The position numbers and the translations under genes were made by a program. A DNA stretch of 64,000 nt from Psettodes erumei (lineage: Eukaryota > Chordata > Actinopteri > Pleuronectiformes > Psettodidae): positions 409,001-473,000 of the forward strand of contig JAFBJZ010000958.1 in the NCBI GenBank assembly GCA_016785225.1. Direction: 5' to 3'. Positions 24,240 to 35,930 of this stretch are shown here, piece after piece. Within the stretch, counting starts at the first letter, position 1; each line of letters opens with the position of its first letter. Under the pieces are notes generated by a model. That model was not told where the DNA came from. It saw only the letters and a list, made by a program, of their open reading frames with translations, and did no database searches.

Positions 24240-24460
24240 AGTCTCTCTCACCCCCCCCCCTTGCTTGTCCCTCTCCCCTTCTTCCTGTCCCACCCGCTAT
24301 ATAACACTCCCCGGCTCCCTCTCCTCTTTCTCTCTTTCGCTTTTTTTTTTTTTAACACATTCCCGCTCTACCCTGCGCTTCTCAACCCCTGTGATAAATA
24401 CGTCTCCCTCTCTCCGGCCTTTTTATATTTCTTTTTCTTTTTTTTCCCCTCAGACAGATT
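24240..24460. repeat. Pyrimidine-rich tract
   Basis: About 220 bases dominated by C and T with embedded poly-C and poly-T runs, close downstream of the G-rich tract at 24075. Confidence 0.7.
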
Positions 24461-26946
24461 GATAAGTTGGTGACCAGCTCAGCAGGGAATACCACGTCTG
24501 ACAGAAGTACCCTTTTTAGGCCGTGTTATTAGCTTGGGACTCAGGTGGCGTTGACACACACCAGACCTGACTGCTGGCCTTATCTCGCTACCAACACACA
24601 CGCACGCACACACACACAGACACGCACACGCAGACACACACACACACTTTGGGACAAACATGTAGAGCGTCAAATCAGTCGACTGTCAGATCAGCCCACT
24701 GCGGATTGGCCAGCGTTGTCAATAATTCAGACGCGTACAGAAATACATCCTCCTTGTCACCTTCTGCACTTCTTTTTTTTTTTTTTGGTCTCCCGCCCTA
24801 CCTCTCCCCTCCCTCCCTCCCTCCCTCCCTCTCTGTCTCTGTGTTTCTGTCTCAATCGCTCTCTGTCAAGTCGTCAGGACACTAATCAGGATTTTCCCGC
24901 AGCAGGACCGGGGAGTCTGGAGAAGGAGCGAGAAAGAAAAGAGAGATGTCTTATTATAGATAACAAACGAGGGATATAAATACCTCTGGGAGTGGGAAGC
25001 TTATATAAGAGTCATGATATGTCCTTTGGCCTTTCAGCCTGCCTGTGCATAAGATCCTGTGTGTGTGTGTGAGGCCCATCCACTGCCTTGTTCATCTCCA
25101 GCTCCCATACATCCCTGGCTTACCTCTACTCATCTACCCATGAAAAATCTCCTGTGAATGTAAACGCAACACAACACACAATGTGCGATAACAGACTGCA
25201 GGACATTCACTCAATCAATCAGCGCCTGGCTGTGTTGTTTGGCGCAACGCACGCAGTGCGTCCGCTCCGTTCCAGGTACTGTACGTACAGTAGAGGCTGA
25301 GTGGAAGCCGGTGAACTTCCCCAGCAAGCGGCTGTTTTTTTTAAAGCCGCGTATCGATGACCATGTGCGGCGCGCAAGCTCGTTCGTCACACTGGCCGCT
25401 GACGGTCAGCTACGCCCCTTCTCCCCCCTCCGTAAAGCGATTGTCCTGCCACAGCATAGCAACCATAACCAGGCACAGGACAGCGTGACAGAGCGCGGCG
25501 CGAGCAAACCCCTTGCACTTCCAACTGTTGAAACCAGCAGCCGAAAACGTGTTAACCATTATTCAGCTCTCCCATTTTTTTCTTGATTATTACAGATTAA
25601 ATACACTAACTGGCTCACTACTGCGACACAAAAACCATGCTTCCACACCTGGTGTGGGTGTTGGGCCTCAGTCTTTTTGCATGACATAATGTATGCAGCC
25701 AATAGAGAGCATAATAAAGACACCCCCCCCCCTTTTTTTTTTTTACTGGATCCCATTTTAGAATGAGTCAGCGGGAACCAATAAAAAAGTAAGCCCCGTA
25801 ACAGGGTTTTCAACCAAGTCGTGGAGCTAAGGTTATGGCCGATAAAATCTGGCACTTGTCATTTTCAGCAGGCAGACTGATGGCCAGCGGACACAGACGA
25901 GAAGCCCCTTTTGGTCTGAAATCGAGGATCCGGTCTTTTCGCGATGCGGTTAATCCACCGCCATTATTTCTGCAAAGCGTACGTGCTTTGTGGTGAAGGA
26001 AAGCTTAACAACCAAAATGGACCGGGGATTAATGAGTTGTAAATAATCTTTGTCCATACAGTTTAACTGCAAGGGTGACCCACAGGCCTTCTCGCATGCA
26101 AAGCTAAAGGATATACGCATATAGGTTAAGCGTGCGTATGTGTATTTGCTGTACGGAGCTGGCTTATGTGCAACTAATGTAAGTGTGTGTGCCTGTGTGT
26201 GTGTGTGTTGTCTGTGTACTTGCTTTTCGTCGTACTGTAATTACTCTGCCTCACTGTGATCTGTTTTGCTCAGGCAGCGCCGCTGACACGACAATAGACT
26301 CGCTCTCACACACACACCACACACACGCTCACGCATACACGCAAACACACACACACGCTATCAGGCTCTCTCCCCTCGGCGCTTGGCCCAAATCACTGTG
26401 ACATTTACAGTTTCGCAGCCATTAGAGCTTAATGTCCCAGGGGTGACTGTGTGATAGTGGCTGTTCCAGAATCAGACCCGCCACACTTCGCAGCGGCGCC
26501 GGGCCCCGACATCCGCGCTAGAGCTACACCTGCGCCGGGATCAGCCGAGGAGGGAGCAGGATGAAGTCCCAAGAGCCCGGAGCTTACCAGACTTAAAGAC
26601 GGTTACGAGGTCGGGTGGAACAGGTGTGATCTGTCAGAATGCGCGGAGGGAAAAATGTCACAGACCGGCGCATTAGCACCTGTGAAGGTGAAGGGGCTCA
26701 CCAGCAGCTGGGATTGACTCCACTGTTACGCGCGAGCACTGGAGGGACACGAAATACCCGATTAGCGTGCGCTGCCACGCTCGCTGCAGAAAGGTTATTT
26801 TAAATAAGTTATGTTGCTTAGTTGTGTTATTAAACGTCAAATGAATAGGTTAACAAACGATGCACATGTTCAGGCGTTGAGGCAGGAGCCATCAGGAGCA
26901 TGACGACAAAGCGGGAGAGGCGCGGGCATGTTTAACTACATTATTG

Positions 26947-26996
26947 CTGGCTGCACTCATTTACTGCAGCCAGTATTAATACCAGGTAATATTACC
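26947..26996. other. Dense palindrome block
   Basis: A 9-bp perfect stem (CTGGCTGCA at 26947-26955 with TGCAGCCAG at 26965-26973, 9-base loop) is followed 11 bases later by the perfect 12-bp palindrome GGTAATATTACC (26985-26996). The surroundings are unique and TAAT-rich. This could be a protein-binding element or part of an RNA structure. Confidence 0.45.
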
Positions 26997-27331
26997 TCCA
27001 GCAATTACTTGCACATTACACACTGTTCTGTTTGACCTGTTTTTACTGTAGTAACAGACACCTGTACAGCTCCCACCACTCCTACTACGACACATCCTTA
27101 CTACTTATCTCGTCATTTTAACTAAACACTCATCTCAACATACTGTACGGTAGATATCGTGTAATATATGAAATATATGCGACATCGTAAAAGAGAATTC
27201 ATGCATATTTCATGCACTGTACGGAGGTGAACGCCGCTTATTGTTATTGCTTCGGATGAAGCAATATGGCGAGATTAGCAACAGAGAAGTAATGAAAAAA
27301 GTTGGACAAAGTAATAATATCTGTATATCTG

Positions 27332-27332
<1 letters not shown>

Positions 27333-27380
<48 letters not shown>
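27333..27380. repeat. (CA)n microsatellite
   Basis: 24 uninterrupted CA units. A (TG)n run of similar length follows about 220 bases on, so the two are inverted relative to each other. Confidence 0.95.
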
Positions 27381-27381
<1 letters not shown>

Positions 27382-27600
27382 CTCCCGCAGCAGCAGCTCT
27401 GATGCAGCTGACGCCTGAATGCAAACAGCCCGGACCCTCCTCCTCCACCACGCATGTTGCTTTCTGTCCCCACCCAAGGGTGCAGACACATCCCCACATG
27501 CAAGACGAGGAGGAGAGCCAGATCTGCTTTTTGTCTTGATTCATTATTTTCTCTTAGTCACCACTGTATCATCCTCCCTCTTCCCTCGTTTCCACTCTCT

Positions 27601-27602
<2 letters not shown>

Positions 27603-27652
<50 letters not shown>
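27603..27652. repeat. (TG)n microsatellite
   Basis: 25 uninterrupted TG units, complementary to the (CA)n run at 27333-27380. Confidence 0.95.
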
Positions 27653-27658
<6 letters not shown>

Positions 27659-28579
27659 TATAACAAGTGTGCACACTGTTGCGCACCATGTTGTAAGATC
27701 TGGTCTTTATTAGTCTTCATATTACCATAGGCTAAAACAGCATAGCCTGGCCTGATATACAAGCACGTGGGGGGGGGGGTCTCACTGCTGTGTTGCATAT
27801 GTATCCATGTGTGTGTGTGCATGTTTGTGTGTGACTTTTGCAATCATCTCCGAGTAGCTACACACAGTTTACAGACTGAGAGGGAACCCCTGTCCGGTTC
27901 CCGGAGAGGTGTCTGTCTGTGTTAGTGACCTGAAACAAGCTGGGACTGCGCGCCGGTTTGTGCGACATGCTATCCTGTGCGAGCGTGTGTTTATCCCATA
28001 TTTATGCGTTGTGTAGCTGCCAGTCAGTGCCCTGTGTTTTGTTTGCCAGTCGTGTCTCAATGGGTACATGTAGTCTAGCTGAAGGTGTGTATTTTATATT
28101 CTGACACACACACACACACAGAGTGCAGGGAGGGGAGCCTCGGCGCTTGCGGTGTCGGTGTCCCTCGTTAACATGCTCTGTTCAGGATTTCCTACAAGAT
28201 GTAGCAACAAAACCAGTTCCAGACTCCTCCGTCGCTTTCTTCTTCCCTCTCCCCTCGCTTCCTCCCTCGTCTCTTTGTCTTCGGAGGACGACAGAGAGAG
28301 AGAGAGAGAGAGGTCTGCTTCTAATTTAACATGCTCCCTGGCCGTCCTCCTCTGGGTCCTAGCTCCCCTCCGCGCCAAGGCAGGCCGCCAAGTGGCTCTT
28401 TAAGAAAAACACAAATTAAATTCATAAATAAAACCGCGCGCCTGCGGCTCACAGGGGAGCTCCGGCTGTCCGCGTTCATCCCCCTCTGCTCTCGCGCTGC
28501 TCTTTCTTCATGTATCCAAACGCAGTTCGTCTTCTCCGTCACGCTCCTCATCTCCTGTTAATACTGCGTGTCGATGCAT

Positions 28580-28890
28580 GCAGAGCAACATCTGATAACA
28601 CGCTCTGGATGAGGTCACTGATTATTTGGAAGATTGTGTGGGGGATTAGGAACAGACAGTAAAGTATCTAGGTGCTATATTGTGATGGTTAATTTACTCG
28701 AAATTCAATTGAGAACGCGTTAACAGATTAAGTGAGCAAGAGACAGAATTACTGGAAATCATTAGAAGCGCCTAACAAATGAAGGTACGCCGTCAAATTG
28801 ACTCAAAAATCCATTGAATCAATATTGGCATAAAGTAATCCTTCCTATTGATTCTCCCTGCCGCCCTGCTGGCCTAATACAGCCAGAGCT
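28580..28890. promoter_or_regulatory. Candidate conserved regulatory element, homeodomain-site rich
   Basis: About 300 bases of unique, low-repeat DNA contain many TAAT/ATTA and CAATTGA-type motifs in a CpG-moderate context, between two repeat-rich stretches. The absence of simple repeats and the motif density are why it stands out. Conservation cannot be judged from one sequence. Confidence 0.3.
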
Positions 28891-31118
28891 GTTCCGCAGA
28901 TGTTGTGTGTTTACGTGCACTTGAGCGACTGGATTACAGTTGCTTTTCCCCATTAAGCCCCTTTCTCAAATATCCCGGACAGTTTTTTTGGCCACGCACA
29001 CGGTTCTTTGACGGCCGTGCACGCGTAGAAGGCACATTTTTGCATCTAACGTCACCCCACCTGATGCCGGGCTCGGACACGAAGCTGCTTTCAGCCGGGT
29101 TGACGTTTGGAGGTCAGCTTTCCGTTGGACGGGTAAAATGAAGCGTAAGCCACCGTGGCAGGGCTGGGGAGAAATCTGGTTCCTGCTCCGCTCCGATGTA
29201 TGCACGGATTTACAGTAAACACATTCCTTGGTTCACCACATAACCTGGTTTCCCTGCGTAACCCATTTAAATAAGCGCTTATGATTCCGCTAATAGCCCA
29301 ACGGTCGGAGCTGCTCCCCGGAAATCGCATCCATTTACTCCTAAACTTCATCCACAGAATACAGTATCCTATCATAGCAACGATAGCCCGGTCACGTTTA
29401 CAGTACAGATTACGTAGCACTTGGTTGTCACCGGGAAAAACTGCGGCAGCGAACGCTCATACCATCTTATGAACCCAGAATTTGTAGGAGACGGAGATCG
29501 ACGTTTGAACGTGCCCTCATCACGACTCACACCCCGCCCCCCAGTTTTACTGGACGAGGGCAGCTTCGCGTCCCGCGGCGCTCGCGCACCCACCTGAGCC
29601 GAGTCCGACCACCGCGCCGACACGGGGTCAGATAAACGACGTGCTGAGTCCGCACTCCTGACGCCAGCGCAGGAGAAGGGCCGGGGCTCTGGCAGCAGGC
29701 GAGATGAGCCGTTGGGCAACGGGCAGCGAGGCTGCCAAGATCGTCCTGACTGACACCGTTCTATACACTCGGGAGCTTTACGGCAGATTACGCTTCAAAT
29801 CTCTTTAATGCCGAAATAGCCCAAAGCTCTCTCTCCCCTATCTATCACGGTGGAAACCTCTTCAAACAAGCTGTTGCTGTACGTCGTTTCCTCCCATAGT
29901 ACACACGTGTCCTGCAGACATACCGCACGGCACTTGCTTCTACCCGTCTCTCGGGGTATTTTCATCTATCACACTCTCATTTCTTTATCCTCCCTCCTTC
30001 CTCTGCGCTCAGCTCTTGTTTCAGCCGCTGCCGGGGTCAAGCCGCTTCGATCGAAACTTCAAACGGAGCGCAGAGATGAACAGGAGGCAGGTAACTGCTT
30101 GTATAAGCGTAATATTTGTGTTGCTTCTTCAAGGGCTCGGAGGTCGTTCTTGATAGGCTGGTCTGGCTCAGTGGAGCGGCTCATTGGTCGTTCATCTATT
30201 AGGGAGGTTCGAGGGTTTATCTCCCAGCTTTCAGCGAGGCCTCTGCTGTGCCTCCCTGCCGAGGAGGATGGGGTCGCGCTCACGGCTAATGATACGCAGA
30301 CCACCGTCCACAGACGGTCGACGTGTGTGTGTGTGTGTGTGTGTGAGTACTTGCATTATTGAGGACCCTGACCCCGTGAGAAGCAATAATAATTGGATGT
30401 TACTCATCATCCCTGCAGGGTAAAGGGAATTATCCCCGAAAGTATCATCTTTGACACCGGACACCTGATCCAGGCTGCCTGTCCTCCCTGTACTGAACAT
30501 GATACATTGACCTTAGAACAATGACCCGCTGACCTCAGCCACAACATGCACACACACACATATACTTCCCCACGCCACACCCGCAGAGCTTAACGGCTGG
30601 GGAATTACATAACAGTTCAGGGGTCATGGGTTCTGATGGCTGGGCTGCGTCCGTTATGGTCAGTAAATTAGCGTTGGTGATTAGTGCAATGAAACCCGGG
30701 AGACGGCGAGCTTCGTTAGGATAAGATAAAAAAATGATGTCGCAAGCTGATTGAACTAATTAATAAGCATTTCCCCTGCTGTCTCCCGGCTGGAGCTCGG
30801 TTCACAGCTTGCCCGCGTCATTCGGTTCTGAACTGGTACCTTCAGTATTGGGATCATACGGCGCCGCCCGTTTTCCGCCTGTCGTGACGTTGATCCACGG
30901 CCGTGTTTCTGCTGTCTCAGCCAACAAAAAGGTGCTTACAGATTTCACATGAAATTTAGCACCATGCAACCGGTTTCTAACTCATTTACAAAGTTAAATA
31001 TAAACAGATTTAATGAGGAGCTGGAAAGGATTCAGATCTGATGAGAGAAATCAGTTCTGGATTCAGATGCAGCTTATCGTGTTTTGTCAGCTTGTCCGTC
31101 CACGTGTAATAACCCAGT

Positions 31119-31126
31119 ACGATTCC
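31119..31126. repeat. Left target-site duplication of the foldback element
   Basis: ACGATTCC directly abuts the left inverted repeat and matches ACGATTCT at 31547-31554 in seven of eight bases. Confidence 0.6.
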
Positions 31127-31546
31127 CACCCGATCTGATTGCTGTCATACCATTGAATAGGCGTAATTCGTGTACCGTCATCCCACAGACATGGGCCAGT
31201 AGGCCCCTACTCTACCTACTCATCCCACAGACATGGGCCAGTAGGCCCCTACTCTACCTACTAGTGGGTTAAGGGTTCGGGTTCGGGTTCGGGTTAGGGT
31301 TAGGGTAAAAGCAATAATAAGTAATATAATGTTATTATAAATAAAGCTTTTCCAGTGACGTATAATTCCATAGCAAGCCTACTGTGCCTACTGGGTATTG
31401 ATAACATTGGGTCAAGCATATGAATAGGTGATCACAGCCTTCTAAACCTACTAGTAGGTAGAGTAGGGGCCTACTGGCCCATGTCTGTGGGATGACGGTA
31501 CACGAATTACGCCTATTCAATGGTATGACAGCAATCAGATCTGCTG
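31127..31546. mobile_element. Foldback hAT-like MITE with 94-bp terminal inverted repeats
   Basis: The left arm 31127-31220 and the right arm 31453-31546 are reverse complements over 94 bases, with differences only near the very tips (positions 3 and 5). The ends read CACCCGATCTG and, from the other side, CAGCAGATCTG. The element is flanked by ACGATTCC (31119-31126) and ACGATTCT (31547-31554), an 8-bp target duplication with one mismatch, as expected for hAT transposons. There is no transposase, so it is non-autonomous. The inner 42 bases of the left arm are tandemly duplicated (31179-31220 and 31221-31262). A telomere-like run lies in the core. The near-identical arms suggest recent activity. 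Confidence 0.8.
31269..31306 (+). repeat. Telomere-like hexamer run (TTCGGG/TTAGGG)
   Basis: Inside the foldback element, a TTAAGGG unit is followed by three TTCGGG and two TTAGGG units. The run sits next to the duplicated left arm, so it is an internal part of the mobile element rather than a chromosome fusion scar. Confidence 0.8.
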
Positions 31547-31554
31547 ACGATTCT
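31547..31554. repeat. Right target-site duplication of the foldback element
   Basis: ACGATTCT abuts the right inverted repeat and pairs with the copy at 31119-31126, with one mismatch in the last base. Confidence 0.6.
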
Positions 31555-32623
31555 GTCTCATTCGGTGCGTGTATATGTTGAACTGCGGCCGCTGATTGCT
31601 CTCGGTGTTGGCAGCGCTTTTGTTCCAAGCTCTCAGAGTCCTGGGCTTCTCAGGGGTCCTTGAGGGGAAGCCCCCCAGTTATAATGAGTAATTGTTCAAT
31701 TTCCCTATACTTCAACTAACTCCAAATTATCCCATTTAATGAGTGCATGAGAATGGCTGTTGTAATCATAAGTTCCCCTCCCGCCCCTCCTCACGTACCA
31801 CGCGAGCAGCTACAATTCACTGACGCAATTTTTTTTTCCCATACGAGGGCTCCCCTGGGCAAAAATCATCAATCACGCGGCCGTCTGTAATGTCTATTTT
31901 GGGGTTCAGAAGAAGTGGGCTCGTTCCGGTCTGCAGAGCAGCTGGGAAAATGTGGACAGTTGGGCGGGTGGGGTGGGGGGGAGCTATAACGCGCAGAGAG
32001 TCAGATCACGTCCCCTCGTCGGCCGCCGAGCCACGGCCTCTTATAGCGCTGCGTTTCAGGAAAACATGCCACGCCGCACCGGTTTGTGAACGGCGGCGCG
32101 TCATCGGGGATTAGGCCCCCGCGCCACGCCTTGGCCATAATGAGCTGCCAGACGAGACGTCTGGCCACTACAAGCACTCTTATAAATCAGGCTCTGTTCT
32201 GATCTGAATAATTCAGTACATCTTTACCCCAAGGAGATGGAGAGAGGCAAAAGGAAAAGGGGGTGGTCACGCAGCGTGACCACCGGGGAAGAAACGGAAT
32301 GAAGAGAAGACGAAAGAGTGGAGGAGAAGAAGGGGCGAGAGACCGCGGGGCTGAGGAGCGCTGGAGGCCGGCAGAGTATGACGGGACGCTGCGGAGAGAC
32401 GGAGGGAGGTGTTTGCTTCTCTCAGCATTGGTGAAGGGTTAGAAACTTGGTCATTCTTTTTTGTTAAAAAAATTATCCAATTATATATTATATTTATTTC
32501 ATTTCATTTGTCGGTTGCACGCCCTTCGCAGACTCACGGCTCGTTCTTGTCGAATTCCACGACCTTCCAGCCTCAGCTTCAACCTCCGACCGCCTCAGCC
32601 TTTCTGACCCTCGCTGACAAGCC

Positions 32624-32673
32624 TCACTCACTCACTCACTCACTCACTCATTCACTCACTCTCTCGCTCACTC
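32624..32673. repeat. (TCAC)n tetranucleotide repeat
   Basis: About twelve TCAC units with a few substitutions. Confidence 0.85.
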
Positions 32674-33894
32674 ATCAGTCCTTCAATATTTGATCCTCTA
32701 TCAATCCCCTCTTTCCAGGCGCTCGGATTTTCCTCTCTTTCCCTCCCCTACCCTCTTTCTCAGTAGCCCCCCCCCCCCATCTTTCTGGTATGCTCCCCTC
32801 CCTCCTCAGCCAGAGTTGCTATGGTGATATGAATTTTTTTTTTATATACTGGGAGCTTCCTCCAATGTTTTTTTTTTCTTCTTCTTCTCCTCACTGGTCT
32901 CTCTTTTGTCTTGTGTTTCTGACTGGCCGCTCTGCTCTGCAGAGGATGCAGCTATTGTTTCGCCTCGCAGGGCTGAGGCGTTTATTAGCCGTCTTTCCCC
33001 TCCGAGAGGAGCCCGAGGGTGGAGAAAGGACAGGTATCTTTCTCCCCCTTTCGCCGGCGTCTCCTAAACATCCCCATCACCTCCGTGCGTTCCTCTCCTC
33101 CTTTTTCTCCTCAGTCGTTTCCATTCCTTTCGCCCTCGTTCACCGCCATTCTATCCGTCTCACCTGTCCTCTCTGTGTCTCCTCATCGGTCCATCCACCT
33201 AAGACCGGCTTCCTCGAAAAGCATTTAGGAAAAGAGGGAAACCCCTTCAGGGAGAAATGTGGGAACCAAGGTTTGGCAGCGAGGAGCTGAGATGAGCCGA
33301 AGCGAGCCGAGTCATACGAGATAAGAATGAGATGAGACTCGAGTTGCTCCCTTTGGGGAGATTGGGTCGCTGGCAGCGGCGCAATTAATTTTACAGCGTG
33401 GAAAACAGCAGACAAATAATGAAATGGCAAAAGCGGGAGATGAAGTAAGCAATAAACCGGAACGCAGACGGTTCGGCAGACTGTAAGAGGTGAGGATTCA
33501 CATGTATGGAGGGTTTTTTTTTAATGTGCAGCTCAAACAGAACTCAGACCAGATTCTATTAAAGTAATGAGGAAATACTGTGAAGTGACACGTCGGCAAT
33601 ACTGAATGTACCCTCTTCAAACTAGCACCAGAGGAGAAACCTCAGAGTGAAATCTGTCGTGCGTCCAGCATGTTTCGGTACAATATATGAGGTAATACTG
33701 CATACAAGGAGTAGACGTCAGGCTAATATTACTATTACTACTATTTCGATGTAATTTCATTGACTTCTTAACTGATTCTTCCTAAATGTACTGTGTGTGT
33801 TTGACATGCGTTAAATCGAGTGCTAATCTGATGTGATGGGAAAGAATCAGTCAGTTTTCTGACTGAGGAGACTGTTTTTCTTCTTCTTACATGA

Positions 33895-33895
<1 letters not shown>

Positions 33896-33934
<39 letters not shown>

Positions 33935-33940
33935 ACACAC
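33896..33940. repeat. (CA)n microsatellite
   Basis: A CA run with one TA interruption. Confidence 0.9.
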
Positions 33941-34772
33941 TATATTCATCTCGGCTGCTACTCCTCTGTGCAGACAGCCGAGCAGCATAAAAGGCCTTTG
34001 CCCATCAGACGAGCACGTGCGCGCACCCACGCTCTCGCACGTGGTACATGCAAACGCGCACACAAGCAGCTCGCCTCTGCAGAGCTTCCGATCAAAGCCT
34101 CACGGGCCGGAGGTTAAAAAAAAAAAGTGTAAGACTACGGCGGCCACGGAAAGCCCGCATCCATCTGTGCCTTCAGGTGATGCGAGGTTGGTTCGCGTGC
34201 TCGTCCGTGTGCAGCCGCGTGCACTTGTGCGCTTGCGTGTGTCCTACAGGAGCTCATTCAGCAACACTGGAGGCCTTTAACCCCCTCAGAGGCCTGAGTC
34301 AGCAGCATCAGTGTCAGAGTGGTTGAAGAATATTAGAGCAGGTGTGTGGGTGGATGATGTGTGTGATGCGAGGACTACTTGTTTCATGAAAAATGCATCG
34401 TCGTCATGCGAGCGCAGGAATGACCGAGTGCATGTTTGGTAGGGGGTTTGCTGTGTCTGCGTGTGTCCTTAAATTGCACACTAACAGTGGGGAAAAAATC
34501 AAATGTCAGTCGGCGGGGGGGGGTGTATAAGCTTATTGAGTCGCATAAGGGCAGAGCTCAAGTCCACAGATCTTTGGTCTCCTAACACTCTGAGCTTCGC
34601 AGTCATGCAGCTGAGGGAGTGTGCGAGCCAGCACCGCAGGCAGAGTTGTCGGTCCGGTACGTGCCCAGCTTGATCCAGATACAGTAAATATGATGTTTTC
34701 ATTCTGTTGGTAAAACCTAGAACAGCCCCAAAGAATGTCGCCTGAAGTTATAGCATCGTTACTGCCACACTG

Positions 34773-34789
34773 CCTCTCTCTCTCTCTCT

Positions 34790-34824
<35 letters not shown>
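34773..34824. repeat. Compound (CT)n(CA)n microsatellite
   Basis: A CT run of about 18 bases, a short GCG spacer, then a CA run of about 30 bases. Confidence 0.9.
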
Positions 34825-34827
<3 letters not shown>

Positions 34828-35514
34828 ACTCGCTTTATCTGTAAACAGCACCTCCTGTCCACACGATCGGGAGCGCAGCGAACGTAAGGATAATAGCGAT
34901 GGAGTTAAAATGCGGTCTCGCATTGTTCGAGGTCAGTAGCCTCCCCTATATGTGTCTTCTCAAAATAGGCTTCTGATAGTTATGTTGTTTTTAGGGGTCC
35001 AAGCCCAAAGGGAGCCTCTTTTTCAATAAAGGTTTGGGGAAAAAAACAACGTTTTATGTTTTTTCAAAGTCTGGCACAGAAAAAATAAATATCAGGTAGT
35101 ATGAAGTGGGCACATTAAAGTAAAGAGTACACCAGCACTTGAGCAAATGTACTTACTGAGAACATCCCATTTGGTGTTCGGGTGCAGTATATCTTCTATG
35201 TATCTCAACATCTCGAGGTACAGAGAAGAAAACACTGTTATGATCAAAACACATTTTCTCACAGTTTTTGGAAACACCATTCATATCTCGCCGTTTTATC
35301 TCAACATACGCGCGTGTTGATTCCTCCGCGTAAGAACATTTAGGTTGGCATTAAAGCCCGGCAGCTATAAGTGTGTACGCGCGCGTGATGGATGGCTTGT
35401 GTGAGGGGACGCCATCATTTACTGCGACTGAAAACCTAACACAACCCAGCTGTCCCGCTGATAAACTGTCCGGGTACTATTCTATATGGATGAGTAACTA
35501 TGTCGTCAATTGAG

Positions 35515-35518
<4 letters not shown>

Positions 35519-35561
<43 letters not shown>

Positions 35562-35570
35562 CGTGCGTGC
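35519..35570. repeat. Compound (GT)n(GTGC)n microsatellite
   Basis: A GT run turning into GTGC units. Confidence 0.9.
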
Positions 35571-35900
35571 CACCCGGTGGGTGTATATACGCGGGAGCAG
35601 GAGTCGCATGTGCGCCTCCGTCCATTGTACCCTTCCTCCCTCGCGAGTGTGTCTGCGAGGCTGGGTTTGCCTTGCTAAGTATACCTGAGGGAGCGTAGCA
35701 CTGTGTAGCCTCGCTTTATCATCGCTGACACGCCACTATATGTGCTGGGAGAGAGAGAGGGAGGGAGAGCATATCGCCAGCAGGCGGCCTTGGTTGACCC
35801 CTAACACACTCGTCAGGCTCAGCGTGCAGCGCTGCTGCTGACACACAGTCATCCATCACACTTTCCTACACGCAAACACACACACTCATGCAACGCACTA

Positions 35901-35930
35901 TGTGCATATATATGCATATATATATATATG
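35901..35930. repeat. (AT)n-rich palindromic run
   Basis: TATGTGCATATATATGCATA followed by an AT run, self-complementary over most of its length. Confidence 0.8.

Noticed and set aside
27210..27730. Frames rich in Cys-Val or His-Thr repeats
   Set aside because: They are translations of (TG)n and (CA)n microsatellites; the same applies to similar frames elsewhere in the window.
31269..31306. Interstitial telomere or chromosome-fusion scar
   Set aside because: The hexamers are inside a mobile element with its own target duplication.
31084..31628. Two frames on opposite strands sharing the peptide LIAVIPLNRRNSCTVIPQTW
   Set aside because: The shared text comes from the two inverted arms of the foldback element, not from a protein family.
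35090..35165. Resemblance to a fish repeat with ACTTGAGCAAATGTACTTA
   Set aside because: The match is too short and diverged to be assigned.
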